DNA from: Arthrobacter sp. MSA 4-2
GTDB lineage: Bacteria > Actinomycetota > Actinomycetes > Actinomycetales > Micrococcaceae
Direction: 5' to 3'
Assembly: GCF_016405885.1 (NCBI RefSeq)
Contig: NZ_JAEKGC010000003.1
Span: 62,001-126,000, forward strand
Length of the DNA stretch: 64,000 nucleotides
Shown here: piece after piece, positions 43,177 to 51,195 of the stretch
How positions within the stretch are numbered: the stretch's first letter is position 1
How the letters are laid out: the number at the start of each line of letters is the position of its first letter
Program-made: the position numbers and the translations under genes
The notes under the pieces: model-generated
Told to the model about the DNA's origin: nothing
Database searches by the model: none
What the model saw: only the letters and a program-made list of their open reading frames with translations

Positions 43177-44384
43177 CAGACGGCCTCAATGAGCATCGCG
43201 GTGCCCTGGCCCACGCCGACGCACATGGTGGCAAGGCCGAGCCGCCGCTCCCCCGGGCCGAGCTCGCGCTCCATCCGGCCCATCAGGGTGATGGCGATCC
43301 GCGCCCCGGAGGACCCCAGCGGGTGTCCCAGGGCGATCGCCCCGCCGTCGCGGTTGACGATGTCCTCGTCGAGCCTGAGCCGGCGGATGCAGGCGAGTGC
43401 CTGCGTGGCGAAGGCCTCGTTCAGCTCGACGGCGCCGAGGTCGCCGATGGAGAGGCCGGTGCGTTCGAGGACCTTCCGGGTGGCCGGGACCGGGCCGATG
43501 CCCATGATGTGCGGAGGCACCCCGGCCGAGGCACCGTCGAGGATCCGGGCCCGCGGAGTGAGGGAGAATCTCTCAAGCGCGGCCTCGGAGGCGACGATCA
43601 CCGCGGAGGCGCCGTCGTTGAGGGCACTTGAGTTGCCGGCGGTGACCACTCCGCCCTTCTTGACCACCGGGCGGAGCCCGGCGAGGGCTTCAAGGCTGGT
43701 GTCGGCCCGGGGGCCCTCGTCGGCGTCGAAGTTGTAGGACCGCTTGCCCTCATTGACCTGGACCGAGACCAGCTCCGCGTCGAACCGTCCGGCCTCCGTG
43801 GCCGCCACCGCACGCTGGTGGGAGCGCAGTGCGAACGCGTCGGCGTCATCGCGGGTGATCCCGTCAAGCTCGGCCAGCTCCTCGGCCGTTTCCGGCATGG
43901 AGTAGGTCACCTTGTCCATGGCGGCGAACTCCGGGTTGGTGAACCGCCACCCGATGGAGGTGTCGAACACGGCCCCCGGTCGAGCGTAGGCCTTGGCCGG
44001 CTTCTCCATCACCCAGGGCGCACGGCTCATTGACTCGACCCCGCCGGCGACGACGACGTCGGCCGCCCCCGACTTGATCATCTGGGAGGCCTGGATGATT
44101 GCCGAAAGCCCGGAGGCGCAGAGCCGGTTCACCGTGATGCCGGGCGTGGTGTCCGGGAAGCCGGCAAGGAGCGCGGCCATCCGGGCGACATTGCGGTTCT
44201 CTTCGCCGGCGCCGTTGGCGTTTCCGAGGATCACTTCGTCGATGCCGCCGGGGTCCATGCCCGTCCGCCCCACCACCTCGCGGAGGACCAGGGCCGCCAG
44301 GTCGTCCGGCCGGACCGGGGAAAGCGCTCCGCCGTACCGGCCGACCGGAGTGCGCACTCCGCCCACGAGAAATGCTTCGGTCAT
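43176..44384 (-). CDS. paaJ: 3-Oxoadipyl-CoA/3-oxo-5,6-dehydrosuberyl-CoA thiolase
   Basis: Thiolase of 402 residues completing the pathway to acetyl-CoA and succinyl-CoA. Catalytic residues are visible: C89 (NRLCASGLSA), the His in GHPLGSSGAR, and C388 (CVGVGQG). The ATG at 44384 is preferred because GGAGGCAGTC precedes it; an upstream ATG at 44396 is in frame. A PaaR-like site lies 59-73 bases before the start. The enzyme could also serve protocatechuate catabolism (PcaF), but no pca gene is near. Confidence 0.88.
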   Translation of the reverse strand: MTEAFLVGGVRTPVGRYGGALSPVRPDDLAALVLREVVGRTGMDPGGIDEVILGNANGAGEENRNVARMAALLAGFPDTTPGITVNRLCASGLSAIIQASQMIKSGAADVVVAGGVESMSRAPWVMEKPAKAYARPGAVFDTSIGWRFTNPEFAAMDKVTYSMPETAEELAELDGITRDDADAFALRSHQRAVAATEAGRFDAELVSVQVNEGKRSYNFDADEGPRADTSLEALAGLRPVVKKGGVVTAGNSSALNDGASAVIVASEAALERFSLTPRARILDGASAGVPPHIMGIGPVPATRKVLERTGLSIGDLGAVELNEAFATQALACIRRLRLDEDIVNRDGGAIALGHPLGSSGARIAITLMGRMERELGPGERRLGLATMCVGVGQGTAMLIEAV

Positions 44385-44442
44385 GACTGCCTCCATGTCG
44401 CAGGGCCGGGTGGCCGGTGCACGGGTGGGCGGATCCGGAATT

Positions 44443-44457
44443 ACCGACCGCTCGTTC
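44443..44457 (-). promoter_or_regulatory. PaaR-like operator before paaJ
   Basis: ACCGACCGCTCGTTC, 14 of 15 bases identical to the paaA site, likewise preceded by TT on the plus strand. Confidence 0.7.
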
Positions 44458-44655
44458 TGTAAAGCTGTATCAAGAATTGCACGGGGGTTTTCCCCGGTCA
44501 ACCGACGCGGCCCACCCCGGTGCCGGTGGCGGCGCGCTGGGCGCCGCCGGAGCACTGCCGAGCAGGAATCGCCACTCCTGCCGCCGCCCGTCTTTTCCTT
44601 GTGCGCCCGGCTCCGGGCTCAATGCCCTCCTGTAGGGGGCGCCTCCGCCGCCCGG

Positions 44656-45294
44656 TCAGCGCCTGCTGGCAAGGAGGAAAGCCTGGGCCGTCTTCTCGCC
44701 CTCGTGCGGCTCCCTCAGGGTTGAGGAAACCAACGCGAACCCGTGCCGGGAAAGCAGCCCGGTGAGGACCGTCGGGTCGAGACGGTAGGCGTCGAGGCTG
44801 ACCCGGCTGCCGTAGGCCTTGGTGATCCGCCGCTTCTCGTTCCCGGTCTGGAAGGCGAGGAGCAGAGGGCCGTTCGGCACGAGGACGCGGGCGAATTCGG
44901 CAAGGACCGCCTCCAGCCTCGGCGGCGGGATGTGGATGAGCGAATACCAGGCCAGGACTCCTGCCGCGGATCGGTCGGCCAGGTCCAACCGTTCCATGGA
45001 CCCCACCTCGAACGCGAGTGACGGGTGGTCCCTGCGCGCCGCGGCGATCATGCCCGGCGACAGGTCGATCCCCCGCACCGGGGCGTCCAGCGAGGCAAGA
45101 TGGGCGGTGATCCGGCCCGGTCCGCACCCGACGTCGACCAGCGGTCCGGCGTCGTTGGACCGGGCCAGTTCCGCGAACGCGCCCAGCAGTGCGCGCTCGA
45201 GGGGAAGCCCGTCGAGCTCGAAGCGCAGGAGGTCGGCATACCGGTCCGCCACGACATCGTAGGCGGCGCGGGTGGCGAGGACATCGGGTTCCAT
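44656..45294 (-). CDS. Class I SAM-dependent methyltransferase
   Basis: Methyltransferase of 212 residues. VDVGCGPGRITAHLA near residue 55 is SAM motif I, IDLSPGM motif II, and AWYSLIHIPPPRL matches motif IV of the methyltransferase-11/25 type. It is unlike the enzyme at 758-1810, having no winged-helix domain. Its substrate is unknown. It ends nine bases before the start of nothing else on the strand; the upstream gene is the reductase-like protein nine bases away, so co-transcription is likely. Confidence 0.82.
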   Translation of the reverse strand: MEPDVLATRAAYDVVADRYADLLRFELDGLPLERALLGAFAELARSNDAGPLVDVGCGPGRITAHLASLDAPVRGIDLSPGMIAAARRDHPSLAFEVGSMERLDLADRSAAGVLAWYSLIHIPPPRLEAVLAEFARVLVPNGPLLLAFQTGNEKRRITKAYGSRVSLDAYRLDPTVLTGLLSRHGFALVSSTLREPHEGEKTAQAFLLASRR

Positions 45295-45303
45295 GGACCG
45301 AGG

Positions 45304-45870
45304 CTAGCCGGTGGAGCCTTGGACGCCGTAGCGCAGGAACACGACCCCGTTGCGGAACCGGCGTTCGTCGAGCAACTCGAGGTCCAGGCGCACCCCGCCG
45401 GGCAGGAACCGCGTGCCGCCGCCCACGACGACCGGGGAGATGAATTGGTGGATCTCGTCAACGAGCCCTTCGCTGATCGCTTCGGCTGCGAGGCCCGGTC
45501 CGCCCACGGCCAGGTCCCGGGACGCCCCGGCCTTGAGGCGCCTCACGGACGCCGCGTCGAAGGTGTGCTCCAGCCGGGTCCGGGCGGTGGCCACGGCCGG
45601 CAGCGTCCTCGAGTAGACGATCTTGTCGGTGCCCCGCCAGATGTCAGCGAAGTCGGCGATGGCGGCCGGGTGGCCGGCCGTCTCAAGGGTTTCCCAGGCG
45701 AGCATCACCTCATAGAGCCGCCGACCGTACAGGTGCGTGCCGACGGCCCGCTGGAGGTCGTTGATGAACGCGTGCACCTCCTCGTCGGGGACGCTCCAGT
45801 CGAAGGAACCCGCCTCGTCGGCGACGTACCCGTCCAAGGAGGTGATGCCCGTAAAAACCAGACGCGCCAT
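45304..45870 (-). CDS. Dihydrofolate reductase-like (RibD C-terminal domain) protein
   Basis: NADPH-dependent reductase-like protein of 188 residues, ATG 45870 after CGGAGGGATC. ITSLDGYVADEAGSFDW near the N-terminus, LYGRRLYEVM in the middle and VGGPGLAAEAI near residue 130 are RibD_C signatures. It sits nine bases upstream of the methyltransferase gene. A paralogue lies at 30438-31058. Substrate unknown. Confidence 0.85.
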   Translation of the reverse strand: MARLVFTGITSLDGYVADEAGSFDWSVPDEEVHAFINDLQRAVGTHLYGRRLYEVMLAWETLETAGHPAAIADFADIWRGTDKIVYSRTLPAVATARTRLEHTFDAASVRRLKAGASRDLAVGGPGLAAEAISEGLVDEIHQFISPVVVGGGTRFLPGGVRLDLELLDERRFRNGVVFLRYGVQGSTG

Positions 45871-46169
45871 GATCCCTCCGAGGTTGGACACCGGATGCAG
45901 CCATCCAGGACTCTACGGGCTCCTGCCGGCCCTGGCGAGGGCGCCGCTGCCATCGGCGGGGGAACCCGGCGCGGCTGCGATGACGAGATGGAAAACCGGC
46001 CTCTGCGGTCGGCGCCGGCCGCAGGAATTCCGGATGAAATACGAAATTCTCGCACTAACTGACGACCCCTTCCGGATGGAATTGCCCGGCCGCTTTCCCA
46101 AAGCTGGTGCCTTAATGCAAAAATGACTGATCGCCGGCCACCGGCTTATCCGCACAATCAGGGGGAACA
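45871..46169. other. 299-base gap, promoter region of the DUF4190 gene
   Basis: No gene seen. Two copies of a 13-base element, TTCCGGATGAAAT (46028-46040) and TTCCGGATGGAAT (46070-46082), lie before the DUF4190 gene; these could be activator sites. AGGGGGAA at about 46160 is its ribosome site. Confidence 0.4.
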
Positions 46170-46433
46170 ATGTCTCAGCACCAGTCCGAGCAGAATTTCG
46201 CAGTCACCAATCCCGCCCAGCCCAACGAGGGTGAGAAAGCCGCAAGGACGTCGCTGATCCTCGGGATCATCGGCCTCTTCGTCCTCGGTATCGTCCTCGG
46301 CCCGCTGGCCATCATGCAGGCGAAGAAGGCGGAGCGCCTGGGCTCCAAGGCCACGGCGGGCATGGTGCTCGGCTGGATCGCCGCGGTCCTGTCGGTAATC
46401 TGGATCATTTTCTATTCCACCAGAATGATGTAA
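46170..46433 (+). CDS. DUF4190 membrane protein
   Basis: Small membrane protein of 87 residues: a polar N-terminus of about 25 residues, helix LILGIIGLFVLGIVLGPLAI, a basic loop (MQAKKAERLGSKA) and helix GMVLGWIAAVLSVIWIIF. This matches DUF4190, found in many actinobacteria; function unknown. A terminator at 46453-46489 follows, so it is a single-gene transcript. Confidence 0.82.
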   Translation: MSQHQSEQNFAVTNPAQPNEGEKAARTSLILGIIGLFVLGIVLGPLAIMQAKKAERLGSKATAGMVLGWIAAVLSVIWIIFYSTRMM

Positions 46434-46452
46434 TTCGCGCCGCACCGGCCGG

Positions 46453-46489
46453 AAATGCCCGTCAACCCCTATGGGGGCGGCGGGCATTT
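46453..46489 (+). terminator. Rho-independent terminator after the DUF4190 gene
   Basis: AAATGCCCG (46453-46461) pairs with CGGGCATTT (46481-46489), with a nested CCCC-TAT-GGGG hairpin inside and TCTTT after it. Confidence 0.8.
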
Positions 46490-46642
46490 TCTTTACCTCC
46501 GGTGCCTCCTCCGTGCGGTGCCGCCAGCTATCCGCGGAGCGCATCAATTCAGGGCAAATGCGCGAGGTCCGCCGGCGATTGAGGACGCAGGCTGTCCGCG
46601 GTTTCCTTCCGCCGGCCCCGGAGCCGGCGTTACCGTGTCGGC

Positions 46643-47080
46643 ATGGAACACAATATTCAGATTTCAATCGACTGCGCGGACCCCCATACCCAGGCGGACT
46701 GGTGGGCCGAAACCCTGGGCTGGATCGTCGAACCGGTCGACGAAGGCTTCATCGACAAGATGCTGGCGGCCGGATATGCGAAGGAGTCCGACGTCACGTC
46801 CCACAACGGGGCCCGCGTGTGGACCGGCGGGGCGGCGGTCTGCAGGGCCGGTGAACTGGAGCGCAAAGACCGGATGCGCCTGGTCTTCCAACCCGTACCC
46901 GAGCCGAAAAGCGTCAAGAACCGGGTGCACCTCGACATCCACCTGTCCGGTACGGATAAGGACTATGCGCGCGAGGCCCTGGTGGCCCGCGGCGCCCGGT
47001 TCCTCTACGAGGCAAGCCAGGGGCCCCTCGTCTGGTACACCATGACCGATCCGGAGGGCAACGAGTTCTGCATCTCCTGA
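46643..47080 (+). CDS. VOC-family (glyoxalase-like) protein
   Basis: Protein of 145 residues of the vicinal oxygen chelate fold: IQISIDCADPHTQADWWAETLGW in two parts at the N-terminus, RVHLDIHLSGTD mid-way and TDPEGNEFCIS at the C-terminus. Likely metal ligands are the His in HLDIHL and the Glu in GNEF. This subgroup is often annotated as bleomycin-resistance-like or DUF4862-type; no substrate can be inferred. Confidence 0.82.
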   Translation: MEHNIQISIDCADPHTQADWWAETLGWIVEPVDEGFIDKMLAAGYAKESDVTSHNGARVWTGGAAVCRAGELERKDRMRLVFQPVPEPKSVKNRVHLDIHLSGTDKDYAREALVARGARFLYEASQGPLVWYTMTDPEGNEFCIS

Positions 47081-47126
47081 GCCGCCGCGGCATGCCCGGC
47101 CGGTTGCGCGCCGTTAGACTCGGTTG

Positions 47127-48080
47127 GTGACATCCGATCTTCCCGTCCAGGTCTCCGATACCTTCGACCCGCAGCAGTGGCGCGCCGTGTCGGGGTTCGA
47201 CGATCTGACCGACCTGACCTACCACCGCCAGGTCCAGCGGACCGCCGACGGCAGCGTGCTCAGGGATCTGCCCGCCGTGCGCATCGCCTTCAACCGCCCC
47301 GAGGTCCGCAACGCCTTCCGCCCCGGGACCGTCGACGAGTTGTACCGCGCCCTCGACCACGCCCGCATGAGCCCTGACGTCGCCACGGTGCTGCTCACCG
47401 GCAACGGTCCCTCCCCCAAGGACGGCGGCCACTCGTTCTGCTCCGGCGGCGACCAGCGCATCCGCGGCCGTGACGGGTACCGGTACGCGGAAGGCGAAAC
47501 GAAGGAGAGCATCGATCCGGCACGTGCCGGCCGGCTCCACATCCTCGAGGTGCAGCGGCTCATCCGCACCATGCCCAAGGTCGTCATCGCCGTCGTCAAC
47601 GGCTGGGCGGCCGGCGGCGGCCACAGCCTGCACGTGGTGGCGGACCTGACCCTCGCCTCCCGCGAGCACGCCCGCTTCAAGCAGACCGACGCCACCGTGG
47701 GCAGCTTCGACGCCGGCTACGGTTCGGCCCTGCTCGCCCGCCAGATCGGGCAGAAGAAGGCCCGCGAGATTTTCTTCCTGGCCCGGGAGTATTCGGCCGA
47801 GGACATGGTGGCCATGGGGGCGGTCAATGAAGCCGTCGACCACGCCGACCTGGAGCGCACGGCATTGGAGTACGCAGCCGACATCGCCCGGCAGAGCCCC
47901 CAGGCCATCCGGATGCTGAAGTTCGCCTTCAACCTCGCCGATGACGGCCTGGCCGGCCAGCAGGTCTTCGCCGGCGAGGCCACCAGGCTTGCCTATATGA
48001 CCGACGAGGCGGTGGAGGGCAAGGAGGCCTTCCTCGCCAAGCGCGACCCGGACTGGTCCGCCTTTCCCTACTACTTCTAG
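47127..48080 (+). CDS. menB: 1,4-Dihydroxy-2-naphthoyl-CoA synthase
   Basis: Closes the naphthoquinone ring from o-succinylbenzoyl-CoA. It has 317 residues from GTG 47127 (TTG 47124 is directly before it). Crotonase-fold landmarks are FCSGGDQRIRG, VVNGWAAGGGHSLHVVADLT and VGSFDAGYGSALLARQIG, all MenB-specific, and the C-terminal YMTDEAVEGKEAF. The N-terminal QQWRAVSGFDDLTDLTYH is also diagnostic. menE follows seven bases later. Confidence 0.95.
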   Translation: MTSDLPVQVSDTFDPQQWRAVSGFDDLTDLTYHRQVQRTADGSVLRDLPAVRIAFNRPEVRNAFRPGTVDELYRALDHARMSPDVATVLLTGNGPSPKDGGHSFCSGGDQRIRGRDGYRYAEGETKESIDPARAGRLHILEVQRLIRTMPKVVIAVVNGWAAGGGHSLHVVADLTLASREHARFKQTDATVGSFDAGYGSALLARQIGQKKAREIFFLAREYSAEDMVAMGAVNEAVDHADLERTALEYAADIARQSPQAIRMLKFAFNLADDGLAGQQVFAGEATRLAYMTDEAVEGKEAFLAKRDPDWSAFPYYF

Positions 48081-48087
48081 GACGCGC

Positions 48088-49224
48088 ATGGAACTCCTTC
48101 CGATCTATACCCCTCCCGCGTTCGACCCGAAGGCACTGCTGAAGCCCCTGGCGGCCTCCCTTGCGGGCGAGGGACCGGCCGTCGCACCGCATGCCGCCCT
48201 CGGCCAGCAGTTCACGGGCGAGCTGCCCAACGACGAGATCGCCGCCGTGCTCAGCACCTCCGGTTCCACCGGGGCGCCGAAGAAGACCATGCTCAGCGTC
48301 GATGCGCTCGCCGCGTCCTCAATGGCGACGGCGATCGCGCTGGGCGCCGAGGGCCAGTGGCTGCTGACCCTGCCCGTGCATCACGTCGCGGGCTTCCAGG
48401 TGCTCGTCCGGTCCCTGTACGCCGGGACGGAGCCCTGGGCGATGGACCCCGCCACGGCCTTCACGGCGGACGCGTTCACCTCCGCAGCGGGCGAACTGAC
48501 CGACCGCGTGCGGTTCACCTCCCTCGTGCCGACCCAGCTTCACCGGCTCCTCCAGGACCCCACACCGCAGACCCTGAAGGCGCTCAAGCGGTTCAACGCG
48601 ATCCTGCTGGGCGGCGCCCCGCTCGGATCGGGCCTGCGCAGCGAGGCCCGCCGGCACGGCCTGAACATTGTGGAGACGTACGGGATGAGCGAGACCTCGG
48701 GCGGATGCGTCTACGACGGGCGGTCCCTTGACGGCGTGGAGGTCCGCGAGGACGGCGGCCGGCTGTGGATCAGCGGCCCGGTACTGGCCGAGGGCTACCT
48801 GGGCGACCCGGAGCTGACCGGTGAACGGTTCGTCTTCAACTCGGGCCGGCGCTGGTTCCGGACTGACGACGCCGGAGCGCTCACCGCCGACGGCACCGTC
48901 GAGGTGCACGGGCGCCTCGACGACGTCATTGTGACCGGCGGCCTCAAGGTCTCCGCGGCCGTCGTCGCAGAGGTGATCGAAGGAATCTCCGGGGTGAACC
49001 AGGCCCTGGTCCTGGGCATCACGAGTTCCGAGTGGGGCACCTCGGTGGCCGCCGCGGTGGTTGGCACCGTGGAGGCCGAGGTGGTGCGCCGACACGTCGC
49101 CGAGGAACTCGGAGCCCACGCCGCCCCCAAGACCGTCCTGGCCCTCGAGGCGATGCCGCTGCTGCCGGGGGGCAAGCCGGACCGGCAGTCCGTCCGGGCG
49201 CTGCTCGAACAGCGGGACTCCTAG
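48088..49224 (+). CDS. menE: o-Succinylbenzoate-CoA ligase
   Basis: Activates OSB with ATP and CoA for MenB. The protein has 378 residues, shorter than E. coli-type acyl-CoA ligases but normal for actinobacterial MenE, which lacks much of the first subdomain. P-loop STSGSTGAPKKT is at about 56-67; ETYGMSETSGGC, WFRTDDAG and the C-terminal GGKPDRQSVR with the catalytic Lys are present. It lies between menB and menA on the same strand. Confidence 0.92.
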   Translation: MELLPIYTPPAFDPKALLKPLAASLAGEGPAVAPHAALGQQFTGELPNDEIAAVLSTSGSTGAPKKTMLSVDALAASSMATAIALGAEGQWLLTLPVHHVAGFQVLVRSLYAGTEPWAMDPATAFTADAFTSAAGELTDRVRFTSLVPTQLHRLLQDPTPQTLKALKRFNAILLGGAPLGSGLRSEARRHGLNIVETYGMSETSGGCVYDGRSLDGVEVREDGGRLWISGPVLAEGYLGDPELTGERFVFNSGRRWFRTDDAGALTADGTVEVHGRLDDVIVTGGLKVSAAVVAEVIEGISGVNQALVLGITSSEWGTSVAAAVVGTVEAEVVRRHVAEELGAHAAPKTVLALEAMPLLPGGKPDRQSVRALLEQRDS

Positions 49225-49290
49225 CGCCGGACACCGCGCCAACCGTTTCGGGCCACCGGCCCGCCAGCACAACCAGTGAAGGAACACACC

Positions 49291-50175
49291 GTGGCGACTG
49301 CCGCTCAGTGGCTTGAAGGAGCCCGCCCCCGCACCCTGCCCATGGCCCTGGCGCCGGTGATCGCCGGCAGTGCCGCCGCGTTCGGGCTCGGCGCGTTCCG
49401 ACCGCTCAACGCGGTACTCGCCGCGGTCGTGGCCGTGCTGCTGCAGGTGGGCGTCAACTACGCCAACGACTATTCCGATGGGATCCGGGGCACCGACGAC
49501 GTCCGGGTAGGCCCGCTGCGGCTCACCGGCTCCGGCGCCGCCCGGGCCCGAGACGTCAAGCACGCGGCGTTCGCCTGCTTCGCGCTCGCCATGGTGGCGG
49601 GCGCTGCGCTGATCGTCCTCTCGCAGGCCTGGTTCCTCCTGCTGGTGGGCGTCGGCTGCATCGCGGCGGCCTGGGGCTACACCGGAGGCAAGAACCCCTA
49701 CGGGTACCTGGGCCTCGGCGACGTCTTCGTCTTCGTCTTCTTCGGCCTCGTCGCAACCCTCGGCACCACCTACACGCAGGCCGGTCAGCTGAGCGCACCG
49801 GCCTGGGTGGGGGCCATCAGCACCGGCCTGATCGCCATGGCGCTGCTGATGGCGAACAATGTCCGCGACATCCCGACCGACCGTGAGGCCGGCAAGCTCA
49901 CCCTGGCGGTGCGCCTGGGCGACAGCACGGCCCGGGTCAGCTACGTGATGATGCTGGCCGCGGCCGTCCTGCTGCCGCTGTTCCTCATCGACAACCACCC
50001 GTGGGTGCTGCTGGTGCTCCTGCTGGTTCCGGCCGGCCTGATGCCCAGCTGGCTGATGCTCAAGGGCAAGAAACGGCGCAGCCTCATCCCGGTGCTCAAG
50101 CAGACAAGCCTGATCAACCTCGGCTTCAGCCTGCTGTTCGGCCTCGGCATCGTGCTCACCGAGGTCCTCGCCTAG
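49291..50175 (+). CDS. menA: 1,4-Dihydroxy-2-naphthoate polyprenyltransferase
   Basis: Membrane prenyltransferase of 294 residues that attaches the isoprenoid tail to DHNA. The GTG at 49291 follows GAAGGA. First Asp-rich motif NYANDYSDGIRGTDD at about 62-76, second motif NNVRDIPTDREAGK near 195-208, and about eight helices. The divergent or nearby DUF4229 gene is a usual neighbour of menA in this group. It completes menB-menE-menA. Confidence 0.94.
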   Translation: MATAAQWLEGARPRTLPMALAPVIAGSAAAFGLGAFRPLNAVLAAVVAVLLQVGVNYANDYSDGIRGTDDVRVGPLRLTGSGAARARDVKHAAFACFALAMVAGAALIVLSQAWFLLLVGVGCIAAAWGYTGGKNPYGYLGLGDVFVFVFFGLVATLGTTYTQAGQLSAPAWVGAISTGLIAMALLMANNVRDIPTDREAGKLTLAVRLGDSTARVSYVMMLAAAVLLPLFLIDNHPWVLLVLLLVPAGLMPSWLMLKGKKRRSLIPVLKQTSLINLGFSLLFGLGIVLTEVLA

Positions 50176-50193
50176 GAGCGCGGAGACCCCCGG

Positions 50194-50493
50194 TCAGAGG
50201 TCGCGCGGCCTGCGGTCGGCGTTCACCGGGGCGTTGGGGTCGATGGAGTCCTCCGCGGCGGCGTCGTCCTTCTCCATGAAGTTGCTCGCCCGCGGGGCGC
50301 CGTCCTTGAACCGCCGCTGCAGGGAGGCACCAGCGGCGTCGCGCAGCGGGCGGAAGAACAGGTAGGTTACGCACCAGGCGAGGATGGCGGCAACGACGGC
50401 GGAGAGCACCGCACCGAGCCCGAGAACCACGCAGATCACGAAGAAGACGACGACGAGGAGCAGGCGCAGAGCGGTGAATTTGAGGAAGGGCAC
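50194..50493 (-). CDS. DUF4229 membrane protein
   Basis: Protein of 99 residues, GTG 50493. Two helices (RLLLVVVFFVICVVLGLG and VLSAVVAAILAWCVTYLFF) are followed by a basic RPLRDAA segment and an acidic tail. This is DUF4229, common beside menA; function unknown. GGAGG abuts the start codon with almost no spacer, so the exact start is uncertain. It is convergent with menA and divergent from the PLDN-domain gene 30 bases away. Confidence 0.8.
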   Translation of the reverse strand: MPFLKFTALRLLLVVVFFVICVVLGLGAVLSAVVAAILAWCVTYLFFRPLRDAAGASLQRRFKDGAPRASNFMEKDDAAAEDSIDPNAPVNADRRPRDL

Positions 50494-50523
50494 CCTCCAA
50501 GTTTACTCGCCTACAATTGGGGT

Positions 50524-51057
50524 ATGCCCCGCCTGTTGCTGTTCCTGGTGCTCCTTGGAGTCGCCGTCATCGTCTACGCGCTGATCGAATGCGCCATGAC
50601 CCGGTCAAACGAGGTACGCAGTATCTCGAAACCCGCCTGGCTGATCACGATCCTGGTGGTGCCCCTCATCGGAGCCGGCCTGTGGTTCCTGTTCGGCAGG
50701 CCGCGGCGGACGCGCGGCACCCGTCCTCCCCGCCCGGCCCCGCGCCAGCCGACCGCACCCGATGACGATCCCCAGTTCCTGCAGAATCTTGAGACTCGAC
50801 GCCGGCAGCAGGCCCGCGAGCAGGAACTGAAGCGCAAGGAGGAGGAGCTCAAGGCCCGCGAAGCCCAATCGAAGGGCGGCGCGAAGGGGGGCGTGAAGGG
50901 CGGCGGAACCACCGCTCCCGCAGCGGGAACCCCTGCGGGTGGTGCCCCCGCCGGCGGCACCCCCGCCAACGGTACGGGTCCCGCTCCGGCCACCGATCCC
51001 GACGACGACGCCGACGAGGCGGGCAGCACGGGCGCGCACCGGCCCAACAACCCGTAG
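50524..51057 (+). CDS. PLD nuclease N-terminal domain (PLDc_N) membrane protein
   Basis: Protein of 177 residues: helix LLLFLVLLGVAVIVYALIEC, the PLDc_N hallmark RSISKPAWLITILVVPLIGAGLW in two halves, a second helix with FLFGRP at its end, then a coiled-coil-like RRRQQAREQELKRKEEELKARE and a low-complexity Gly/Ala/Pro tail. PLDc_N is a membrane anchor domain; here no nuclease domain follows. Function unknown. A strong bidirectional terminator lies downstream. Confidence 0.8.
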   Translation: MPRLLLFLVLLGVAVIVYALIECAMTRSNEVRSISKPAWLITILVVPLIGAGLWFLFGRPRRTRGTRPPRPAPRQPTAPDDDPQFLQNLETRRRQQAREQELKRKEEELKAREAQSKGGAKGGVKGGGTTAPAAGTPAGGAPAGGTPANGTGPAPATDPDDDADEAGSTGAHRPNNP

Positions 51058-51114
51058 CCCACCTCCCTCCCGGCCCGCACCTCCGGCCACCAGCCCTCCG
51101 CCCGCCGCAGAGAA

Positions 51115-51163
51115 AAAGCCGCACCCGCCCCCTCGTGGTCAACGAGCGGGCGGGTGCGGCTTT
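51115..51163. terminator. Strong bidirectional terminator
   Basis: Perfect 16-bp stem: AAAGCCGCACCCGCCC (51115-51130) with GGGCGGGTGCGGCTTT (51148-51163), and a small nested CTCGT/ACGAG hairpin in the loop. A and T runs flank it on both sides. It serves the PLDc_N gene and ccsB, which converge here. Confidence 0.85.
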
Positions 51164-51195
51164 CTGCTGCGCTACCGCCTGGGCCTTTCCGCGGC

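Noticed and set aside
48319-49998. Minus-strand open frame of over 550 codons
   Set aside because: Antisense to menE and menA, both unmistakable.
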